Of a stretch of DNA of 64,000 nt, positions 9,912-16,638 are shown in pieces. Positions within the stretch are counted from its first letter, which is position 1. Each line of letters opens with the position of its first letter. The stretch is taken from contig JAVBTX010000027.1 of assembly GCA_031555935.1 (NCBI GenBank), positions 16,312 through 80,311 on the forward strand, given 5' to 3'. The notes beneath the pieces are model-generated. The model saw only the letters and a program-made list of their open reading frames with translations, made no database searches and was not told where the DNA came from. The position numbers and the translations under genes are program-made. This stretch comes from Roseburia_C sp031555935. Its GTDB lineage: Bacteria; Bacillota; Clostridia; Lachnospirales; Lachnospiraceae.

Positions 9912-10423
9912 TACATATTTCCTTCTTTCTTTAATTTTCTGCGATAAAAGAATAAAACCACTTTTTCCAAATATCGTTTCAAGACGATTTGAATTTCTTC
10001 CTTCGGATGGATTGGTTTCACCAAAAATGTGCGAATTCCGACCCGATTCGCACCATAGATGTCGGTAAAAATCTGGTCCCCGACAAATAAGGTCGTGTCA
10101 ACATTTGTTTTCATCAGTTCCATCGCCTTCAGGTAATTGCGGCCGGATGGTTTCCCGGCTTTGAAAATATAGTTAACCTGTACTTCATCATTAAACATTT
10201 TCACTCGTGGCTCTTTGTTATTTGAAAGTAGCATGCACGTATAACCCAGCTCTTTCAACTTGGCAAACAGCGCCTTCGCCCGCTCGTCTGCTGGTGCGCC
10301 GTGCGGCACAAGAGTATTATCAACATCAAAGATGACACCACGGTAACCACTTTGATAGAGACGTTCAAAATCTATTTCATAAGTCGAGTTCACATACTCG
10401 CCTGGATATAATTCAGAAAACAT
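9911..10423 (-). CDS. yqeG: YqeG family HAD-type phosphatase
   Basis: 170 residues from the ATG at 10423, chosen because GGAGGA lies 5 nt before it; a start at 10447 lacks such a site. HAD IIIA signature: motif I FDVDNTLV (nucleophile Asp), motif II LLSNN, Lys in KAGKP, and motif III VGDQIFTDIYGAN. YqeG proteins are predicted phosphatases (phosphatidylglycerophosphatase-like GEP4 relatives). In many Bacillota yqeG sits with yqeH and aroE; here it lies in front of rpiB, with which it overlaps by one base. Confidence 0.88.
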   Translation of the reverse strand: MFSELYPGEYVNSTYEIDFERLYQSGYRGVIFDVDNTLVPHGAPADERAKALFAKLKELGYTCMLLSNNKEPRVKMFNDEVQVNYIFKAGKPSGRNYLKAMELMKTNVDTTLFVGDQIFTDIYGANRVGIRTFLVKPIHPKEEIQIVLKRYLEKVVLFFYRRKLKKEGNM

Positions 10424-10468
10424 TGGATTCCTCCGATGCAAGTTCATTTGCTTGCTTTTTTATTTGCT

Positions 10469-11008
10469 TTATTTAATTAAGGCAGATATCTGCTTAAAAT
10501 GTGGCGAATTGGCACCACCAATTAACTCAAACAATAGGGATTCCATCGTTGTAATCAGTGCCCCCTCCATTGCCGCCCGTTTTACTGCCATTTCCTTGTC
10601 ATGCAAATCACGGGAGGATACACAATCTTCAACTAAAATTGGCTGGTAGCCGGCCTCTGTCAAATCCATAATTGTCTGCAACACACAGACATGCGCTTCG
10701 ATGCCGCAGATAATGACATTTGGGCGGCCGCTTTCCAACTCCTTTTGAACCTCTGGAACTTCACAGGCACTAAATGCTTTTTTATCAAAATATTTTTCAG
10801 AGCCAATTGCTTCGCAAATCTCCGGCACGTTTAGACCTAATCCTTTGGCATATTGAGTAGTCAATGTGATTGGAATTTCTAACTCCCGCAATCCTTTTAT
10901 CAAAGTTACAGTCTTCTTAAGCAATGCTTCCTTCTCAGCCATTGCCGGCAATAATTTTTCTTGATAGTCAATTACGATACATCTTGTATCCTCTGCTAAT
11001 ATTCTCAT
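10469..11008 (-). CDS. Isochorismatase-family cysteine hydrolase
   Basis: 179 residues from the ATG at 11008 (GTGGAGA about 8 nt upstream). The frame is open further up to 11155, but that part covers the promoter and has no family similarity. Catalytic triad by family pattern: D14 (IVIDYQ), K77 (FDKKAFS) and C108 (GIEAHVCVLQT), with the cis-peptide motif region IEAH. Relatives include YcaC-type hydrolases and nicotinamidases; the substrate is unknown. It has its own promoter (11051-11078) and ends 45 nt before yqeG, so it may head the yqeG-rpiB-argC unit. Confidence 0.85.
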   Translation of the reverse strand: MRILAEDTRCIVIDYQEKLLPAMAEKEALLKKTVTLIKGLRELEIPITLTTQYAKGLGLNVPEICEAIGSEKYFDKKAFSACEVPEVQKELESGRPNVIICGIEAHVCVLQTIMDLTEAGYQPILVEDCVSSRDLHDKEMAVKRAAMEGALITTMESLLFELIGGANSPHFKQISALIK

Positions 11009-11050
11009 GTTTAATTCTCCACTTCTGATTGGTTTGCTTATCTGCATTAT

Positions 11051-11078
11051 ATTATAACAAAACTTGTCCATCTTGCAA
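11051..11078 (-). promoter_or_regulatory. Predicted sigma-A promoter of the isochorismatase-family gene
   Basis: Minus strand TTGCAA (11078-11073), 16-nt spacer, perfect TATAAT (11056-11051). Lies just after the terminator of the preceding gene, giving a leader of about 35 nt. Confidence 0.7.
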
Positions 11079-11098
11079 GTAGCTTTATAGGCGATGCA

Positions 11099-11145
11099 TA
11101 AAAATAGAGGATATTCATCCGTCATTCCAACGTTTGAATACCCTC
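11099..11145 (-). terminator. Intrinsic terminator of the small unknown gene
   Basis: 11-bp stem (11135-11145 with 11107-11117, one G-U pair) around 17 nt, followed on the minus strand by TATTTTT. It lies 20 nt after the stop at 11165. Confidence 0.7.
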
Positions 11146-11164
11146 GATATCTCATTTAAATTTT

Positions 11165-11569
11165 TTACAATGTAAAATTCTCAACCGCCCGGGCTGTTGA
11201 TGCTCCGGTATTATTTGCTGCATTCACCGCACCTTGCGCCTGGCTCTCGCCAATGAAGAACTGATACTGCTGAAGGACCTGGTCTTTTTGCATCTCAGAA
11301 ATGGCTTTGGTCACATCCAAATCACGAATGTCACTGTCCGCGCCCTTCAAATCATAGATGGCATCCGACTGATACTGCTCGGCAAAGTCATAGGCGGTAA
11401 AATTACGGTCGTCGTTTTTCACTTCCACGTTGATGTTCATTAACTCTTGTGGCTGTGACTTAACTTCTTCCGCTACCGGCACACTCTGCTGTGGCTTAGC
11501 AGCTTCATTTATCTTTATGCTGTTGTAATCGTAAAAACCTGAATAATTTTGTATTCCGGATATATTCAT
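11165..11569 (-). CDS. Unknown small protein, possible motility-regulon member
   Basis: 134 residues from the ATG at 11569 (AAAGGA 11 nt upstream); the GTG three codons earlier lies too close to the RBS. I do not recognise the family. The protein is hydrophilic, with no signal peptide or membrane segment. It starts MNISGIQNY, has a Pro/Gln-rich middle (residues 25-45), and ends in a Gln-rich helical part (SEMQKDQVLQQYQFF) and an Ala/Asn-rich tail. Such N- and C-terminal composition recalls small flagellar accessory or secreted flagellar substrates, but that is only an impression. It stands alone with its own terminator and a sigma-28-like promoter 50-80 nt upstream. Confidence 0.7.
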   Translation of the reverse strand: MNISGIQNYSGFYDYNSIKINEAAKPQQSVPVAEEVKSQPQELMNINVEVKNDDRNFTAYDFAEQYQSDAIYDLKGADSDIRDLDVTKAISEMQKDQVLQQYQFFIGESQAQGAVNAANNTGASTARAVENFTL

Positions 11570-11620
11570 AGCGATCACATTCCTTTACTGGTTACATTTA
11601 TCTGAGTGTTTACATATTTA

Positions 11621-11648
11621 TTATCGGGCGATATGTAAAATTACTTAA
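11621..11648 (-). promoter_or_regulatory. Candidate sigma-28 (SigD/FliA-type) promoter
   Basis: Minus strand TTAAGTAA (11648-11641), 12 nt, CCCGATAA (11628-11621), in the context GCCCGATAA. The known consensus is TAAAGTTT, 11 nt, GCCGATAA (FliA), or TAAA with 14-16 nt and GCCGATAT (SigD). The match is close in both boxes. It would start transcription near 11614, about 45 nt before the small gene at 11569. Confidence 0.5.
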
Positions 11649-11657
11649 CCCTTTTTT

Positions 11658-12110
11658 TTATTTATCTAACATTTTTTTCAATTCGTTCATAAACGTATTG
11701 ACATCCTTGAACTCACGGTATACCGATGCAAACCGGACATAAGCAACTGCTTCTAAGTCTTTGAGCTTATCCATCACAATTTCACCAATCTCGGTGCTTG
11801 GGATTTCTTTTTCTTCCCGGTTAAAGATTTCGGTCTCGACTTCATCAATTAACTGGTTTAACTGATTTGCTGATACTGGACGCTTATGACAGGCGCGCAA
11901 TACCCCTGCTTCTATTTTCGAACGATCATACTGTTCACGATTGTTATCTTTTTTTATTACAATAAGCGGTATGGTTTCGATTTTCTCATAGGTCGTAAAC
12001 CGTTTTCCGCAATCATCACATAATCTTCTTCGACGAATGGAATTATTATCATCTGCTGGTCTCGAATCAATGACTCTAGTATTCTCACTGCTGCAAAATG
12101 GACACTTCAT
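11658..12110 (-). CDS. nrdR: Transcriptional repressor NrdR
   Basis: 150 residues from MKCPFC at 12110; in-frame Met codons at 12122 and 12179 would add residues not seen in the family. Zinc ribbon with C3, C6, C31 and C34, followed by an ATP-cone domain (residues about 50-140) containing VIKKDNNREQYDRSK. NrdR senses nucleotide status and represses ribonucleotide reductase genes by binding paired NrdR boxes. A strong promoter and two box-like sites lie upstream, so autoregulation is plausible. No nrd gene is in the window. Confidence 0.95.
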   Translation of the reverse strand: MKCPFCSSENTRVIDSRPADDNNSIRRRRLCDDCGKRFTTYEKIETIPLIVIKKDNNREQYDRSKIEAGVLRACHKRPVSANQLNQLIDEVETEIFNREEKEIPSTEIGEIVMDKLKDLEAVAYVRFASVYREFKDVNTFMNELKKMLDK

Positions 12111-12220
12111 CTTTATACTCATCCGCGCGTTGCGACGCGCACTCATATCAATCGTTGAACACGCATTTTTGTTCAACATTTTCCCTATCTTACGATATAG
12201 TACCGCACATTTTCCATTTC

Positions 12221-12249
12221 AGTATACAATTTTGCTACGTTTCTGTCAA
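12221..12249 (-). promoter_or_regulatory. Predicted sigma-A promoter of nrdR
   Basis: Minus strand perfect TTGACA (12249-12244), 17-nt spacer, TATACT (12226-12221). Start expected near 12214, giving a leader of about 100 nt to the nrdR ATG. Confidence 0.8.
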
Positions 12250-12258
12250 CAAATTTAG

Positions 12259-12305
12259 ACACATTATGTTATGTTTTCACAAAATCCGAACACAAGATAA
12301 TGTGT
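12259..12305. promoter_or_regulatory. Two NrdR-box-like sites upstream of nrdR
   Basis: Plus-strand ACACATTATGTTATGT (12259-12274) and ACACAAGATAATGTGT (12290-12305). Against the published consensus acaCwAtATaTwGtgt they match 13 and 14 of 16 positions. Their centres are 31 bp apart, about three helical turns, which is the usual arrangement for paired NrdR boxes. They lie directly upstream of the -35 of the nrdR promoter. Confidence 0.55.
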
Positions 12306-12307
12306 TT

Positions 12308-12562
12308 TTAGTGTTTTATTTTAGCATCCTTGAGACACACATCTACTAAAATTATATCAGGACCGATTCGAATGACCCGATTCCAAGGAATACAATACTC
12401 TACACTCGGACCAAATAAACCTAAAAAATGGCTGCATTCCGGTACTATCAGTGCCTTTATGCAGCCATCGCATTCATTAAATTCCAAATCTGCTACGTTT
12501 CCGATACATCTGCAGTCGGCCATGTTAATTACTTCTTTTTCGCATAATTCGCAAAATCGCAT
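12308..12562 (-). CDS. ymxH: YlmC/YmxH family sporulation protein
   Basis: 84 residues. PRC-barrel-like small protein with the family pattern: start MRFCELCEKEVINM, DCRCIGNVADLEF, and the end IPWNRVIRIGPDIILVDV. YlmC/YmxH proteins are found in spore-forming Bacillota and are annotated as sporulation proteins; their biochemical role is not settled. RBS GGGAG. It lies 46 nt after ychF and before nrdR, probably the end of the long housekeeping run. Confidence 0.85.
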   Translation of the reverse strand: MRFCELCEKEVINMADCRCIGNVADLEFNECDGCIKALIVPECSHFLGLFGPSVEYCIPWNRVIRIGPDIILVDVCLKDAKIKH

Positions 12563-12608
12563 CCGTAATCTCCCATACCTGTTACAGTATTTTTTATATC
12601 ATATGCAG

Positions 12609-13709
12609 CTATACATTAAAGCGGAACACAATAATATCGCCGTCCTGAACCACGTATTCCTTTCCTTCCAAACGCACCAATCCCTTTTCTTTGGCGGCAA
12701 CCATGCTGCCACATTCCATCAAATGGTTATAAGATACAATTTCAGCCCGGATAAAGCCACGTTCGAAGTCGGTATGTATCTTACCAGCCGCCTGTGGTGC
12801 TTTTGTTCCCCTTGTAATGGTCCATGCTCTCGTCTCATCCTCACCGGAAGTTAAGTAACTAATCAATCCCAACAGGCTGTAGCTAGCTTTGATTAATTTT
12901 TCCAGACCGGATTCTTTTAAGCCTAAGTCCTCTAAGAACATCGATTTTTCTTCATCGGATAGCTCTGCTAACTCCTGCTCAATCTGAGCGCAGATAACAA
13001 ATACTTCGCTATGTTCTTTTTCCGCTAGTTCGCGAACGGTTTTAACATGTGGATTCTCACTGCCATCATTTGCTAAATCTTCTTCGCTGACATTGGCCGC
13101 ATAAATAACTGGCTTAGCAGTCAACAGATTATAGGAATCGAACCAGTTTCTTTCGTCCTCATCATCTGAAGGTTCAATTGTCTTGGCCATTTCACCCGCT
13201 TCTAAATGATTTTTTAGACGCTCTAACAAAGCTTGTTCCTTGGCTAGGGTCTTGTCCATTCGTGCACCCTTGCCAACCTTGGCAATGCGGCGCTCTAAGA
13301 TTTCAAGATCGGAGAAAATCAGTTCCAGATTAATTGTTTCGATATCGCGCTCTGGGCTGATATTTCCATCAACATGGACAACGTTGGTATCCTCAAAACA
13401 CCGGACAACATGTACGATGGAATCTACTTCACGAATATTGGCCAGGAACTGGTTGCCTAGTCCTTCACCTTTGCTTGCTCCTTTTACCAGACCAGCTATA
13501 TCCACAAATTCAATGACCGCTGGTGTCACTTTTTTTGAGTGATACATGTTTGACAAGGTAGTAATTCTTTCATCTGGCACAGTTACGATGCCAACATTTG
13601 GGTCAATCGTACAAAATGGGTAGTTGGCTGACTCTGCGCCTGCCTTGGTTAATGAATTAAATAATGTACTTTTTCCTACGTTGGGTAATCCCACGATTCC
13701 TAGTTTCAT
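12609..13709 (-). CDS. ychF: Redox-regulated ATPase YchF (Obg-like)
   Basis: 366 residues. P-loop GLPNVGKST (residues 7-15), switch region with NYPFCTIDPN, Walker B DIAGLVKGASKGEG, and NVSE in place of the GTP-specifying NKxD, which explains the ATP preference of YchF. A coiled-coil insert lies around residues 130-200 and a C-terminal TGS domain ends in VQDGDIIVFRFNV. It binds ribosomes and influences stress and translation-start control. RBS TAGGAGA; starts one base after the Fic gene's stop, so translational coupling is likely. Confidence 0.96.
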   Translation of the reverse strand: MKLGIVGLPNVGKSTLFNSLTKAGAESANYPFCTIDPNVGIVTVPDERITTLSNMYHSKKVTPAVIEFVDIAGLVKGASKGEGLGNQFLANIREVDSIVHVVRCFEDTNVVHVDGNISPERDIETINLELIFSDLEILERRIAKVGKGARMDKTLAKEQALLERLKNHLEAGEMAKTIEPSDDEDERNWFDSYNLLTAKPVIYAANVSEEDLANDGSENPHVKTVRELAEKEHSEVFVICAQIEQELAELSDEEKSMFLEDLGLKESGLEKLIKASYSLLGLISYLTSGEDETRAWTITRGTKAPQAAGKIHTDFERGFIRAEIVSYNHLMECGSMVAAKEKGLVRLEGKEYVVQDGDIIVFRFNV

Positions 13710-13710
13710 G

Positions 13711-14346
13711 CTAATCTCCTAATTCTAAAGTTTTTATACATTTTTTCAAACAATCTTTTAGTGGTTGTAGCTCACCTTTTAAGTACCAATTATTTAATGT
13801 TATATTAAATTCTTCGGCATTCTCTTTTCCAATCGTCAATATTCCTGCTCCGGATTGAATTAGTATTTTACTTGCTACAATGGTCGATGTTCTCTTATTA
13901 CCATCCCAAAATAATTGTTGTTTACAAGCATAAGCAAAATATTCCAATGCACGTTCAAGTGGTTCTTTGATTAAATTTATTCGTTCAAGCTCTTTTAAAA
14001 CGTCTTCTTGAACTGGTATTGTCGGGATAAATTCACCAACTCCCACCATTCCGGTTCTTAATACCCCCCACTGTAAACTTTCATTTCTTGACACAAATTC
14101 ATTTATTTTACAAACATAATCTAGCGTAAGCGGTTCATCAACAGTGTTAATACAATATTTCCAGGCATCACGTAAGTTAAGAACGGTCTGAATATCATCT
14201 ACTGTTACACCATTTACGATTGCACCATCGATAATCGTCTGTGTCTGGGGAAATGTTACGTTGCACCCCTCAATGTAAGCGGTATTATACACTAATTCCA
14301 CAAGCGTTTTCTTCGCTAAGAATATATTTTGTTCTCGTGTAATCAT
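13711..14346 (-). CDS. Fic domain protein with degenerate catalytic His and N-terminal inhibitory motif
   Basis: 211 residues from the ATG at 14346 (AAGGG 9 nt upstream). The Fic core motif H-x-F-x-[D/E]-G-N-[G/K]-R reads QLFWDGNKR (residues 144-152), so the catalytic His is Gln144, while Phe, Asp, Gly, Asn and Arg remain. The inhibitory-helix pattern [S/T]xxxE[G/N] is present as TAYIEG (22-27), which places it among Fic proteins with an intramolecular N-terminal inhibitor. Fic enzymes usually transfer AMP to Ser/Thr/Tyr; loss of His predicts no or altered transfer. It lies between the thiamine pyrophosphokinase gene (12-18 nt) and ychF (1 nt), within the housekeeping run, with no separate antitoxin gene. 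Confidence 0.85.
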   Translation of the reverse strand: MITREQNIFLAKKTLVELVYNTAYIEGCNVTFPQTQTIIDGAIVNGVTVDDIQTVLNLRDAWKYCINTVDEPLTLDYVCKINEFVSRNESLQWGVLRTGMVGVGEFIPTIPVQEDVLKELERINLIKEPLERALEYFAYACKQQLFWDGNKRTSTIVASKILIQSGAGILTIGKENAEEFNITLNNWYLKGELQPLKDCLKKCIKTLELGD

Positions 14347-14364
14347 CGTCACTTTCCCTTCACT

Positions 14365-15012
14365 TTAATCTCTTGATTCTATTACGATTGCAATTCCTTC
14401 TTCAAACTCTATCCGTCCTACCTCAGCCACAATCTCATTGCTGATGCCAAGGGTATTATCACTATAAAGCGTTGCCTCATCAAGCGGATATTTAAAGCCG
14501 GTCAAGGTTATTTTTTCTACGCTTGTCGTCAATGGCAGGATTGACACGTAGGTGCCAAACTGTTCATCACGGCGGATTTCCATGCTACCATCGTTAAGTG
14601 ATATACGATTATTTGCATCCACCAGATAGGTCAAAATATCACGAATTAACGCCTTATGCAAAAGCTGAATGTTGCCAATGACATGGTCTAATCGCGTTCC
14701 TGTTGCTCCTAATATATGAATCTCCTTGGCCTGATGCTCAAATGCAGTCGTTAATGCCAGCTCGGTATCTGTGGCATCTTTTTCCGGGCGAAATGCTTTC
14801 CAGATAATCTGCGGGAACTGATGAAAATATTCGATGACACTTTCATTTGCCGAATCAAAATCTCCGACAATACAGTCCGGCATAATATTCTGCTGCTTGC
14901 AAAAATGCAGACCGCCATCTGCAGCAATCAGATAATCTGCTCCATATCCGCGGATATACTCACTAGCAAATTCTTCATCGATACTGCCGCCGGTTATGAT
15001 TAATGCCTTCAT
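14365..15012 (-). CDS. thiN: Thiamine diphosphokinase (thiamine pyrophosphokinase)
   Basis: 215 residues from MKALIITGG at 15012, preceded by GGAG at 7 nt; the frame is open to 15030. Transfers pyrophosphate from ATP to thiamine to give the cofactor TPP. N-terminal catalytic part with AADGGLHF, GDFDS and EKDATDTELAL, and a C-terminal thiamine-binding beta domain. The rsgA-rpe-thiN order is common in Bacillota. Gap to rpe is about 40 nt. Confidence 0.93.
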   Translation of the reverse strand: MKALIITGGSIDEEFASEYIRGYGADYLIAADGGLHFCKQQNIMPDCIVGDFDSANESVIEYFHQFPQIIWKAFRPEKDATDTELALTTAFEHQAKEIHILGATGTRLDHVIGNIQLLHKALIRDILTYLVDANNRISLNDGSMEIRRDEQFGTYVSILPLTTSVEKITLTGFKYPLDEATLYSDNTLGISNEIVAEVGRIEFEEGIAIVIESRD

Positions 15013-15053
15013 TCTTTTACTCCATTCCAAACGTATATGAGACTCGCCTTTTG

Positions 15054-15707
15054 CTATTCATTCATGCGCGTTAAAAAGCTCTGGACATTATCTCCGATGT
15101 CACCCTGAAATACGGCGCTGCCAGCTACAATTATATTTGCTCCGGCTGCCATTAAAAGGTCAATATTATCAAGTGTCACACCACCATCGACCTCAATATC
15201 AATTTTAAGTCGCCGGCGTTCAACTAGCTGTTTGAGTTCCCGTACCTTATCAACTGTGTATGGGATTAACTGCTGGCCGCCAAAGCCTGGATTGACTGTC
15301 ATAATTAATACCATGTCCACCTTTGACAGAATGCATTCTATCGAACTGATTGGCGTTGCCGGATTTAAAGCAACACCGGCTATAATCCCTTTTTCCTTAA
15401 TTGCTTCAATCGTTCGATCAAGATGAGTACAAGCTTCTGCATGAACAGTAATCAAGTCCGCACCACACGCTACAAACTCATCAATGTAACGAATTGGCTC
15501 TTCGACCATTAAATGAACATCAAAAATCCGCTCACTTTTACTTCGAACGGACTTTATGACCGGCATCCCAAAGGATATACTCGGAACAAACATTCCGTCC
15601 ATAACATCAACATGTAAATACTGAGCACCAGCTTCATCTAACTGCTGAATCTGTTCGCCCAGCTTGGAAAAATCTGCTGCTAATATCGATGGCGATAAAC
15701 AATTCAT
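15054..15707 (-). CDS. rpe: Ribulose-phosphate 3-epimerase
   Basis: 217 residues from the second ATG (15707); the ATG at 15719 lies only one base after the AAAGG motif, so it is less likely. TIM-barrel enzyme interconverting ribulose 5-phosphate and xylulose 5-phosphate. Motifs: LSPSILAADFSKL, metal His in LHVDVMDGMFVP, HLMVEEP, VNPGFGGQ, IEVDGGV and the phosphate loop AGSAVF. In an operon with rsgA upstream and thiN downstream. Confidence 0.95.
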   Translation of the reverse strand: MNCLSPSILAADFSKLGEQIQQLDEAGAQYLHVDVMDGMFVPSISFGMPVIKSVRSKSERIFDVHLMVEEPIRYIDEFVACGADLITVHAEACTHLDRTIEAIKEKGIIAGVALNPATPISSIECILSKVDMVLIMTVNPGFGGQQLIPYTVDKVRELKQLVERRRLKIDIEVDGGVTLDNIDLLMAAGANIIVAGSAVFQGDIGDNVQSFLTRMNE

Positions 15708-15750
15708 AATAATAATCATACCTTTCTCACAGCCTGCAAATTTGCTGCTT

Positions 15751-16629
15751 TTAGTATTTTTTGATTGCTTTTAGTTCTTCATAAAGAGTTGTATAATTCT
15801 CATATCGCACGGGATGAATCTTACCCTCGGCCAGGGCCTGCTTGATACCGCAGTCTGGTTCATTAATATGGGCACAGCCTTGAAAACGACAATATGGTTC
15901 ATATGAAATAAATTCCTGATAATATCTACCAAGGTCTTCCTTTTCAAGGCCTGGTATCTGCATCGAGCTAAAGCCTGGTGTATCCATAATATAACTTTGT
16001 CCCTGCAGATGAATTAACTGGGTATGTCTGGTCGTATGCTTGCCGCGTTCAATTTTTTTGCTGATTTCACCAGTCTCCATCTGAATGCCCGGTGCAATCA
16101 GATTAATAAGAGAGGATTTTCCCACGCCGGAAGGACCAGCGACTGCCGTTGTCTTATCCCTTAATATTTCCGTTAGTGCTTCAATTCCAATGTTTTGTTT
16201 CGCACTTGTAAACAGAATCTCACTGCCGCAATCACGGTAAATCATCCGCAGTTGTTCTAAATGTGTTTCATCGGCCAGCTCACATTTGTTAAAGCAAATC
16301 GTTACTGGTACCGATTGATAATTCATCATAATTAAAAAGCGATCCAACAGATTAAAGTGCGGCTCAGGTTTCGCGACAGCAAAAATCAGCAGTGCCTGGT
16401 CAATATTAGCAACTGCCGGACGAATGAGTGCATTTTGCCGCGGCAGGATTTCGACTACATTTCCTGTCCTTGCTTCCTCATCAATCACATCTATCATGAC
16501 ATCATCCCCAACCAGCGGTTTTATTTTCTGCTGGCGAAAAATGCCCTTTGCCTTACACTCATAAATTCCGGATTCCACTACATGTACGTAGTAGAATCCG
16601 GAAATTCCTTTTACAATCTTTCCTCGCAT
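15751..16629 (-). CDS. rsgA: Small ribosomal subunit biogenesis GTPase RsgA
   Basis: 292 residues. N-terminal OB fold (1-65), then a circularly permuted GTPase with G4 FNKCEL before G1 GPSGVGKSS and G3 DTPGFSS, then a zinc finger with Cys/His in CRFQGCAHINEPDCGI. Releases late 30S maturation factors such as RbfA. RBS AGGGGA. Lies 9 nt after prkC, the usual Bacillota order prpC-prkC-rsgA-rpe-thiN. Confidence 0.96.
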   Translation of the reverse strand: MRGKIVKGISGFYYVHVVESGIYECKAKGIFRQQKIKPLVGDDVMIDVIDEEARTGNVVEILPRQNALIRPAVANIDQALLIFAVAKPEPHFNLLDRFLIMMNYQSVPVTICFNKCELADETHLEQLRMIYRDCGSEILFTSAKQNIGIEALTEILRDKTTAVAGPSGVGKSSLINLIAPGIQMETGEISKKIERGKHTTRHTQLIHLQGQSYIMDTPGFSSMQIPGLEKEDLGRYYQEFISYEPYCRFQGCAHINEPDCGIKQALAEGKIHPVRYENYTTLYEELKAIKKY

Positions 16630-16638
16630 GAATTCCCC

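Noticed and set aside
12330..12854. 174-codon plus-strand frame over ymxH and ychF
   Set aside because: Antisense to two well-conserved genes; no ribosome site or recognisable protein.
13711..14346. Fic gene as toxin of a toxin-antitoxin pair
   Set aside because: No small antitoxin gene next to it; the inhibitory motif is inside the same protein and the catalytic His is missing.
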